This document shows, in pieces, positions 1-4,929 of a stretch of 14,988 nucleotides of DNA. The position numbers were made by a program, and so were the translations under genes. Source of the stretch: Thermoplasmatota archaeon (GTDB lineage Archaea; Thermoplasmatota; Thermoplasmata; UBA10834); contig JAUPMC010000070.1 in NCBI GenBank assembly GCA_030836605.1, forward strand, positions 1 through 14,988, in the 5' to 3' direction. Each line of letters opens with the position of its first letter. Position 1 is the stretch's first letter. The notes beneath the pieces were generated by a model. That model had not been told where the DNA came from and did not search any database. It worked only from the letters and a program-made list of their open reading frames with translations.

Positions 1-45
1 CTCGCGGAGAGGGGCGAGGCCGTGCACGTGCGGCACGCCGCCTGA
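1..45 (+). CDS. C-terminal end of an unidentified gene (partial)
   Basis: An open frame enters from the left edge and ends at TGA 43-45. The visible tail reads LAERGEAVHVRHAA. All 14 sense codons end in G or C, which matches the codon habit of the clear genes in this window, but other frames here are GC-rich too, so this is only moderate support. Nothing in 14 residues identifies a family. A new promoter about 50 bases further right suggests that the transcription unit ends here. Confidence 0.4.
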   Translation, partial: LAERGEAVHVRHAA

Positions 46-93
46 CGACTTTTCTGGCCCGCCAGACTACTTTCGCGCACCTCCTGATATGAG

Positions 94-102
94 CTTATTA
101 AC
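94..102 (+). promoter_or_regulatory. TATA box for the 28-codon ORF
   Basis: CTTATTAAC stands out as an A/T-rich island in GC-rich sequence. A transcription start about 25 bases downstream would fall near 122-125, giving a leader of under 20 bases before the ATG at 141. The spacing fits an archaeal promoter. It is not tested. Confidence 0.4.
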
Positions 103-140
103 CCTGGTTTCGCGTAGAGTATCCTGCGAAGGCGAAGCGA

Positions 141-227
141 ATGGTTGACGCGGATCACTACAGCTGGGAAGAAATGTACGGCCTGCTCGGGTGCGAGCCC
201 GAGATCGAGGCCGCCTCTGACTATTAA
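141..227 (+). CDS. Possible 28-residue acidic microprotein
   Basis: ATG 141 to TAA 225-227 encodes 28 residues beginning MVDADHYSWEEMYGLLGCEP and ending in SDY. It is strongly acidic, carries one Cys and two aromatic-rich stretches, and has no membrane segment. Support for translation: a TATA-like box at the right distance, a weak GAAGG motif at 128-132 with 8-base spacing, and 22 of 28 codons ending in G or C. A strong hairpin begins 4 bases after the stop. No family is recognised. It could instead be a leader peptide or a chance ORF in a short noncoding RNA, so the call is tentative. Confidence 0.4.
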   Translation: MVDADHYSWEEMYGLLGCEPEIEAASDY

Positions 228-231
228 CGCC

Positions 232-281
232 ATCCCGGATAGGTAGGATTGGATGCTCCCGCCTACCTATCGACCCGGGAT
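232..281 (+). other. Strong two-part hairpin (inverted repeat) after the micro-ORF
   Basis: A perfect 9-base inner stem (239-247 with 262-270, ATAGGTAGG against CCTACCTAT) encloses a 14-base loop. It is continued by a 7-base outer stem (232-238 with 275-281, ATCCCGG against CCGGGAT), with four unpaired bases 271-274 on the 3' side. The total is 16 paired bases. It lies in noncoding sequence between the micro-ORF and the arsenite operon promoter. It could be the 3' end structure of a short transcript, a folded RNA, or a DNA operator. It lacks a following T-run. Confidence 0.55.
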
Positions 282-311
282 CCGTTCCTGGGACCGTTCT
301 GACATCTTCTG

Positions 312-332
312 ATAACGTGACAGTTATTTTAG
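312..332 (+). promoter_or_regulatory. Promoter of the arsenite operon, with overlapping inverted repeat
   Basis: TTATTTTAG (324-332) is the best TATA candidate upstream of the ATG at 386; the expected start is near 355, leaving a leader of about 30 bases. A short inverted repeat, ATAAC (312-316) and GTTAT (323-327) separated by six bases, overlaps its upstream edge. This is where a repressor could block TBP binding. The arms are only five bases, so operator function is conjecture. Confidence 0.4.
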
Positions 333-385
333 CCACATCCTGATTACACTGCGCGGAGAAGAGCACGCACCGCAAGGCCGATAGG

Positions 386-700
386 ATGATCACAGAACCT
401 TGTTGCCCTGGCAGGACCGTGACAAAGCGCGTCCCCATAGGAGGGAGGGAGGTCGGCATATCCGGCCTCGACGACGTATTCGACGTCGGGTTCCGGCTCG
501 GTCTGTCCCCCGAGCGGGCCGTCAGGGAAGCCATGATGAACGAGCTCAGGCGGCGCAACTACGTCCCCAGAGGGGCGGAGAAGGAGTACGAGGATGGCAT
601 CTGGGCGGCCTTCGCCGAGGTACGTGACCGGCGCATGAGAGGGCTGCCTGACCGGGAGCCGGCCTGCAGGTGCGGAGAGACTGGGCCAGGAGGGCGCTGA
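386..700 (+). CDS. Small 'NAC family'-like archaeal protein, first gene of arsenite operon
   Basis: 104 residues from ATG 386. After an N-terminal CC pair (Cys6-Cys7) comes a core with the pattern GGREVGISGLDDVFDV, a charged helix, and RRRNYVPRGAEKEYED. I recognise this layout (Cys-rich N-terminus, short beta hairpin, 'GL-DxxF', 'NYVPxxAExxY') from short archaeal proteins that automated annotation calls 'NAC family transcription factor', often near permeases and redox proteins. The biochemical role of that family is not known to me, and the name should not be taken as proof of DNA binding. The C-terminal CRC (Cys94, Cys96) and the N-terminal CC could bind metal or metalloid, or form a disulfide. 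Its stop is one base before the next ATG, so the genes are co-transcribed. Confidence 0.75.
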   Translation: MITEPCCPGRTVTKRVPIGGREVGISGLDDVFDVGFRLGLSPERAVREAMMNELRRRNYVPRGAEKEYEDGIWAAFAEVRDRRMRGLPDREPACRCGETGPGGR

Positions 701-701
701 C

Positions 702-986
702 ATGGGCGAGAAGTACCACGGCATACCGAGGGAGGAGATACAATGGTTCCCGACCATCGACCGGGAGAAGTGCACCGAGTGCGGCGTGTGCGTCGACTTC
801 TGCCACCAGAAGGTGTACTCCTGGGTCGACGACGTTCCTACGGTCTCGAGCCCGTACGCGTGCATCGTCGGCTGCACTGGCTGCGAGAGCAAGTGCGAGT
901 CGAAGGCGATCTCGTTCCCAGGCCTGAGGAAGATATCCGAGGAGCTGAGGGCGCTCAAGGCCAAACACCAGGCGAAGGGCAAGTGA
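702..986 (+). CDS. Two-cluster 4Fe-4S ferredoxin-like protein
   Basis: 94 residues, with ATG 702 placed by GGAGG at 689-693 (8-base spacing). Two cysteine sets are visible. Cys24, 27, 30 and 34 form the classical CxxCxxCxxxC pattern, but His rather than Pro follows the last Cys. Cys54, 58, 61 and 65 form a CxxxCxxCxxxC pattern followed by ESKAISFP, as in bacterial-type 2[4Fe-4S] ferredoxins. The C-terminal 20 residues are a basic helix. It is cytoplasmic and has no membrane segment. Its family role is electron transfer. Here it sits one base after the NAC-like gene and four bases before the arsenite pump, so the likely job is a redox step linked to metalloid handling, but no partner enzyme is encoded alongside. 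Confidence 0.85.
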   Translation: MGEKYHGIPREEIQWFPTIDREKCTECGVCVDFCHQKVYSWVDDVPTVSSPYACIVGCTGCESKCESKAISFPGLRKISEELRALKAKHQAKGK

Positions 987-990
987 GAAG

Positions 991-2124
991 ATGAGGAGAC
1001 CGCGCCAGGTACCTGACCGCCGCCGGCCCGAGAAGAAGCTGTCACGCCTGGACGAGTTCCTCACGCTCTGGATATTCCTCGCGATGGGACTCGGGCTCGG
1101 CCTCGGATACGCGGTCCCTGAGCTCGCCGACGCGCTCGACTCCGTCAAGGTGTTCGATGTCTCGCTCCCGATTGCCATAGGCCTGCTCGTGATGATGTAC
1201 CCGCCTCTGTCGAAGGTGCGCTACGGCGAGCTCGGGAGGCTCAGGCAGGCCAAACGGATGCTGAGCACCTCGCTCATACTCAACTGGGCCGTCGGCCCGG
1301 TCATAATGTTCGCCCTCGCGTGGCTCGCGTTCCCCGGCACCGACGCGGTGTCGACGTCATTCAGGACCGGCCTGATACTCATCGGCCTTGCCAGGTGCAT
1401 CGCCATGGTCCTCGTCTGGAACATGCTCGCAAAAGGGGACAGCGAGTACTGCGCCGTCCTGGTAGCGCTCAACTCGGTCTTCCAGATATTCATGTACTCC
1501 GTGCTAGCGTACTTCTTCATAACGGTGCTGACACCGGTCATCGCGCCCTCCGCGGAGGCCGCGGTGGTGGACATCACCATGGCGGACATCGCGAGGAACG
1601 TCCTGATCTTCCTGGGCATACCGTTCGCCCTCGGGGTTGCGAGCTGGTACTTCCTCGCGAGGAGGAAGGGCAGGGAGTGGTACGACACCGTGTTCGCCCC
1701 CCGGATAAGCCCGCTCGCGCTGATCGGGCTCCTGTTCACTATCGTCGTCATGTTCGCCCTCCAGGGGGAGGGGATAATCAGCAGGCCGTGGGAGGTCGTG
1801 AGGGTCGCGATGCCGCTGCTGGGCTACTTCCTGATAATGTTCTTCCTCAGCTTCGCCCTGTCGCACAGGCTCGGGTTCAGCTACGGCCAGTCAGCGACCC
1901 AGTCGTTTACCGCCGCGAGCAACAACTTCGAGCTGGCGATCGCCGTCGCGGTCGCGACCTTCTCCATCGCGTCCACCGAGGCTTTCGTCGCGGTCATCGG
2001 CCCGCTGATGGAGGTCCCCGTCCTGATAGCGCTAGTGAATGTGTCCCTCTGGATCAAGCGCAGGTACTACGACGGGTTCGGCGTGCCGCTCCGTCAGCGG
2101 GCCCCTGGACCGCAAAAGGATTAA
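991..2124 (+). CDS. acr3: ACR3-family arsenite efflux permease
   Basis: 377 residues, about the family length plus a basic N-terminal extension of some 20 residues. About ten hydrophobic segments span from residue 25 to 355. Diagnostic ACR3 stretches are present: GLARCIAMVLVWN with the conserved cysteine (Cys136) known to be needed for As(III) transport, and SNNFELAIAVAVATFS with the conserved glutamate (Glu314). The family exports arsenite, and sometimes antimonite, across the cytoplasmic membrane driven by the proton gradient. It is the last gene of a three-gene operon, four bases after the ferredoxin stop. No arsR, arsC, arsM or arsA is visible in the window, so any regulator lies elsewhere or further upstream. 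The ATG at 991 has only a weak purine-rich site before it; translational coupling is likely. Confidence 0.93.
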   Translation: MRRPRQVPDRRRPEKKLSRLDEFLTLWIFLAMGLGLGLGYAVPELADALDSVKVFDVSLPIAIGLLVMMYPPLSKVRYGELGRLRQAKRMLSTSLILNWAVGPVIMFALAWLAFPGTDAVSTSFRTGLILIGLARCIAMVLVWNMLAKGDSEYCAVLVALNSVFQIFMYSVLAYFFITVLTPVIAPSAEAAVVDITMADIARNVLIFLGIPFALGVASWYFLARRKGREWYDTVFAPRISPLALIGLLFTIVVMFALQGEGIISRPWEVVRVAMPLLGYFLIMFFLSFALSHRLGFSYGQSATQSFTAASNNFELAIAVAVATFSIASTEAFVAVIGPLMEVPVLIALVNVSLWIKRRYYDGFGVPLRQRAPGPQKD

Positions 2125-2128
2125 TTAG
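2120..2128 (+). promoter_or_regulatory. Possible TATA box overlapping the acr3 stop codon
   Basis: ATTAATTAG overlaps the acr3 stop (TAA 2122-2124) and is the only A/T-rich element before the response regulator. A start 25 bases on would fall near 2147-2150, exactly at the first of three hairpins. The resulting leader before ATG 2288 would be about 140 bases, unusually long for this window. Weak to moderate support. Confidence 0.35.
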
Positions 2129-2144
2129 GCCGAGAGAGATGCCC

Positions 2145-2228
2145 GTGCATCGGGATAGCTGGGATGCACTAGTGGCACGACTGTCGCATCAGCGTGCCAC
2201 GTCTGCGCGCAGTACCGTACAAGGGTAC
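2145..2228 (+). other. Cluster of three hairpins between acr3 and the response regulator
   Basis: Hairpin 1 pairs 2145-2151 with 2163-2169 (GTGCATC/GATGCAC). Hairpin 2 pairs 2172-2179 with 2193-2200 (GTGGCACG/CGTGCCAC) and continues inward past one bulged A with CTG/CAG, closing a six-base loop, TCGCAT; this is 11 pairs in all. Hairpin 3 pairs 2212-2216 with 2224-2228. Two bases separate the first two hairpins. I see no tRNA hallmarks and no coding frame here. It could be a structured 5' leader of the response regulator gene, a separate small RNA, or a 3' element of the arsenite operon. Confidence 0.45.
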
Positions 2229-2287
2229 ACGCCATGAGCGACTACGGGCCAGGATTGAGAGCGCTGGCGAATATGTCAGGAGGCTAC

Positions 2288-2698
2288 ATGCCGAGAAGGG
2301 ATCTCCTACGAGCCGGAGGGCTGCCCGCCCGCGTGTTCGTAGTGGACGACGAGGACTTCATACGCGAGCTGTACAAGGACATGTTCGAGTCAAGGGGACA
2401 CACCGTCTTCTCCGCGAAGGACGGCGACGAGGCCGTCAGGCTCATCAAGAGCATGCCCTCGAAGCCGGAGGCCATCATAATGGACCACCGGATGCCCGGC
2501 AAGGACGGCATCCAGACCACGAAGGAGATCAGGGGCATCGACCCCAACATACCGATCATATTCTCCAGCGCGGACGAGACCGTCCGGGACCAGGCCATCA
2601 GGGCCGGCGCCATCTCCTTCTGGACGAAGCCGTTCCCGATCTCGATGCTCATCGACGCCACCATGGACATCGTGAACGCGAGGAGAAGGCTGTTCTGA
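2288..2698 (+). CDS. Stand-alone CheY-type receiver domain protein
   Basis: 136 residues from ATG 2288, preceded by AGGAGG at 2278-2283. An in-frame ATG at 2234 would add 18 residues (and one at 2273 would add 5), but the extra codons have lower G/C in third position than the rest. The full receiver signature is present: Asp20-Asp21 (VVDDED) for Mg2+, phosphoacceptor Asp66 in IIMDHRMPGKDG, the switch Ser93/Ser94 (FSSAD), Lys114 in WTKPF and the alternating beta/alpha pattern. There is no output domain after about residue 130. It presumably relays a phosphate from a histidine kinase by protein-protein contact, in the cytoplasm. No kinase or chemotaxis gene lies in the window. The gene ends five bases before the convergent pelA stop. 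Confidence 0.9.
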   Translation: MPRRDLLRAGGLPARVFVVDDEDFIRELYKDMFESRGHTVFSAKDGDEAVRLIKSMPSKPEAIIMDHRMPGKDGIQTTKEIRGIDPNIPIIFSSADETVRDQAIRAGAISFWTKPFPISMLIDATMDIVNARRRLF

Positions 2699-2703
2699 GA
2701 AGC

Positions 2704-3741
2704 CTACTCCATCTTGTACCGGAGCAGCGCGGCCACTCCGCCGAGTGATTCCAGCCTGCGACCGGCCTCGTGCATCGAGCTGATGATGGCGAACGAGCCC
2801 CTGGCATCCTCCACAGTCCGGAGCATCCTCTCCACAGACTGAGTCCGGATCCTCGTGTCGAGGACCAGGAGCACCCTGACCGCGCCGGCCGCGACGGCGT
2901 TCGCGACCGAGGCCTCGCCGTAGGCGAACATCCCGTCCCTGCCTATCTCGGTGAAGAGCTCCTCGACCAGGCGCGTCTCGTGGACGACTCTCGAGTCGTC
3001 GAGGAGCTTCCCGGCCACGCCCTGCTTCATCAGCTCGTGGATGCCGGCCATGCCCGCCTGTCCGGTCGAATGGATCGACAACAGCTCCCACGCCTCCGGC
3101 ATCTTCTCCCTGATCCGCTTCGCGAGCGCCTCCTTGACGAAACCGGGACCCAGGACGAGCAACGGCTCGTCCTTGTGGATCGACCTGAGCTTCTCCACGA
3201 CCTCGTCGAGGTACTCCGGCTCGTTCGACTTCGAATCGTACATCTTGCCCCCGGGGTTCCTGGTGATGGTCGCGTGCTCCTTCATGCCGTACTCCCTCGC
3301 GGCGGCGATCACGGCCTCCGTGTCCTCTATGGACACGAACACGAGCGACGGCTTCTCGGCGGCAGCCACGGCCCGCTTGATCCTGTCGAAGTGGTGCGAC
3401 CTCCACGCGGGCTTGATGATCGTGATGTCGTCGCCCGGGGCGACCATGAGTGTGTGATGCTCCCCGACATCCTGAGGCCCGGACTCTATCCTGCCGAGTA
3501 TCCTCAGCCTGTCGTCCGACTCGTGGAACTCGACCTTCTCGACCCTGATGCCGAGCCGCATGCGCACCTTCTCCATCCTCTCGTTGCGCAGCTTGTCGGA
3601 CAGCTCCTCCTTCCTCCGGAAGGTCATCGCGAACACCAGGTCCCTCTCGTCCACTAGGTTCGAGAGGTGCCACAGGTCGTCGATGTTCTGTGGCATGAGC
3701 TTTATCTCGTTGCTTCTGGCGTCCTGATGGAGTATCCTCAT
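2704..3741 (-). CDS. pelA: aPelota, ribosome rescue factor
   Basis: 345 residues, full length for archaeal Pelota. Domain order: N-terminal SH3/Sm-like domain (about 1-127; MRILHQDARSNEIKLMPQN, then the charged RKEELSD and RIESGP regions), the central eRF1-type domain 2 (about 128-245; LVFVSIEDTEAVIAAAREYG, GPGFVKEAL) and eRF1-type domain 3 (about 250-345; FAYGEASVANAVAAGAV). The GGQ loop of the true release factor eRF1 is absent, as expected. aPelota binds ribosomes stalled with an empty A site together with a GTPase (aEF1A in archaea) and, with ABCE1, splits the subunits; ABCE1 is encoded 6 kb away. TATA-like TTGATATCC (3770-3778, minus strand) lies about 30 bases before the ATG, implying a very short leader. 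Confidence 0.95.
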   Translation of the reverse strand: MRILHQDARSNEIKLMPQNIDDLWHLSNLVDERDLVFAMTFRRKEELSDKLRNERMEKVRMRLGIRVEKVEFHESDDRLRILGRIESGPQDVGEHHTLMVAPGDDITIIKPAWRSHHFDRIKRAVAAAEKPSLVFVSIEDTEAVIAAAREYGMKEHATITRNPGGKMYDSKSNEPEYLDEVVEKLRSIHKDEPLLVLGPGFVKEALAKRIREKMPEAWELLSIHSTGQAGMAGIHELMKQGVAGKLLDDSRVVHETRLVEELFTEIGRDGMFAYGEASVANAVAAGAVRVLLVLDTRIRTQSVERMLRTVEDARGSFAIISSMHEAGRRLESLGGVAALLRYKME

Positions 3742-3769
3742 GCGGCTCGCCTGCTTGATTGGGCTATGC

Positions 3770-3778
3770 GGATATCAA
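3770..3778 (-). promoter_or_regulatory. TATA-like box of pelA
   Basis: TTGATATCC on the minus strand, centred about 32 bases before the pelA ATG at 3741, predicts initiation near 3747. It is the only A/T-rich element at a suitable distance. The GATATC core is palindromic, so direction is set by the gene rather than the motif. Confidence 0.4.
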
Positions 3779-3850
3779 CCCATCGAGGGGGAGAGCAGGT
3801 CGGCGGCTCATCCCAGGCAGGTGCCGAGACCTGACAGGACTCGCCTAAAG

Positions 3851-3859
3851 TTTATATTC
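3851..3859 (+). promoter_or_regulatory. TATA box of the Roadblock/LC7 gene
   Basis: TTTATATTC is a near-consensus archaeal TATA box preceded by AAAG, a plausible BRE. Initiation about 25-28 bases downstream would be near 3880. That excludes the in-frame ATG at 3870 and favours the ATG at 3906. Confidence 0.65.
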
Positions 3860-3905
3860 TCTCTGGGTCATGCTCACTCGGACGTCAGAGGGGGCTGCCA
3901 TAACA

Positions 3906-4265
3906 ATGCCTGAGTATCTAGCTATAGACAAGATTCTGGACGAGGTGCGCTCCATCCCGTCGGTCTACGAGGCGACCGTCGTCTCTAGAAGTGGGATGCA
4001 CATCGCCGGCGAGAGCCCGAGGGGTGTGCACTTGGAGACCTACGTCGCCATGTCCGCCATCCTGCTCGGGGCCGCAGAGACGGCCACCGCGGAGATGAAG
4101 GACAAGCTCCAGCACGTGTCTGTCGAGCTCAGCCGCGGCAAGATGGTCCTCACGAGCGCCGGTAACAGGGCGCTCCTGGTCGTCACCGCGAGCCACGAGG
4201 TGCAGACCGCTGAGCTCGCGGAGAAGCTGAAGGCGTTCGGCGAGCAGATCGCGAAGAACCTCTGA
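3906..4265 (+). CDS. Roadblock/LC7 domain protein
   Basis: 119 residues from ATG 3906, the usual size of a one-domain Roadblock/LC7 protein. The fold pattern is clear: N-terminal helix (IDKILDEVRSIPSVYEATVVS), beta pair around SRSGMHIAGESPRG, a long central helix (ETYVAMSAILLGAAETATAEM), a VSVELSRGKMVLTSAGNRALLVVTAS beta sheet, and a C-terminal helix. Such proteins dimerise and act as regulators of small Ras/MglA-like GTPases in bacteria and archaea. No GTPase gene is adjacent, so its partner is unknown. The upstream ATG at 3870 would add 12 residues but lies before the predicted transcription start. The gene converges on the PHP gene with a single base between the stops. Confidence 0.88.
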   Translation: MPEYLAIDKILDEVRSIPSVYEATVVSRSGMHIAGESPRGVHLETYVAMSAILLGAAETATAEMKDKLQHVSVELSRGKMVLTSAGNRALLVVTASHEVQTAELAEKLKAFGEQIAKNL

Positions 4266-4266
4266 C

Positions 4267-4929
4267 TCAGAGCCGGTTCATCCCGCCCTTGAGCCATTCC
4301 AGGAGCACTTCCACCGAGTAGAGGGTACCCTCCTTGAACGTCCTGTTCCTGCCGCCGGTGCTCGAGAGCCCCTTCCTGATGGCGTCGAGGACCTGGTCTT
4401 CCGTGAACACACCTTCCATCACGGTGTACGACCTGCCGACCTCGTCCAGCCTGTGGGCGTCGCTGCCGCCCGTCTTCGGCCGGCTGAGCCTGTCCGAGAG
4501 CTTGAGGGCGGCCGCGTTGGCCCTGCTCGAGCTGCCTCCGTTGAGGACCTCCAACGCGTCGAACCTGACATTCTCCGCCGCTTCGAGCCCCACGCCTGAC
4601 GGGAACCTCATCGGGTGCGCGGCCACGGCTATCCCACCGGCGTCCCTGACCCTGTCCACGGTCTCCGCGGCCGAGAGTCCGCGCGGTATGAGCTCCCTGA
4701 CACCGTAGGCGAGGACATGCCCTTCCGAGGTCGACACCTCCAGGCCGCTCACGACGAGTATGCCCTCGGACTTCGCGAGGGACCGCGCCTCGAACGAGCC
4801 GTCTATCGAGTTGTGATCGGTTACCGCGAGCCCTGAGAGCCCCATCTGCTTGGCCCTGCGCAGGATGACGCTGGGCTGGGCTGAGGCGTCCCGGGAGTAC
4901 CTCGAGTGGACGTGCAGGTCGAACCTCAT
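4267..4929 (-). CDS. PHP-domain phosphoesterase (TrpH/YciV-like)
   Basis: 220 residues. The metal-binding set of the PHP family is complete: His6 and His8 (DLHVHS), Asp38-His39 (TDHNSIDG), Glu64 (SGLEVS), His71 (GHVLAYG), His105 (AAHP) and Asp157/His159 (GGSDAH). Length and motif spacing match the short single-domain PHP proteins related to TrpH/YciV, which hydrolyse phosphoester bonds with two or three metal ions; the bacterial YciV members are 5'-3' nucleases and 3',5'-bisphosphate phosphatases. The substrate here is unknown. The start is ATG 4929-4927, sharing ATGA with the metG stop, so translation is probably coupled to metG. A much longer open frame runs further upstream but only shadows metG. 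Confidence 0.92.
   Translation of the reverse strand: MRFDLHVHSRYSRDASAQPSVILRRAKQMGLSGLAVTDHNSIDGSFEARSLAKSEGILVVSGLEVSTSEGHVLAYGVRELIPRGLSAAETVDRVRDAGGIAVAAHPMRFPSGVGLEAAENVRFDALEVLNGGSSSRANAAALKLSDRLSRPKTGGSDAHRLDEVGRSYTVMEGVFTEDQVLDAIRKGLSSTGGRNRTFKEGTLYSVEVLLEWLKGGMNRL

Noticed and set aside
282..299. Direct repeat CCGTTC after the first hairpin
   Set aside because: Two six-base copies are within chance expectation and no further copies follow.
2145..2228. Possible tRNA in the hairpin cluster
   Set aside because: No T-arm GGTTCRANYCC sequence, no acceptor stem pairing at suitable distance, and no anticodon-arm geometry.
3870..3905. ATG 3870 as start of the Roadblock protein
   Set aside because: It lies before the predicted transcription start set by the TTTATATTC box, and the fold begins just after ATG 3906.
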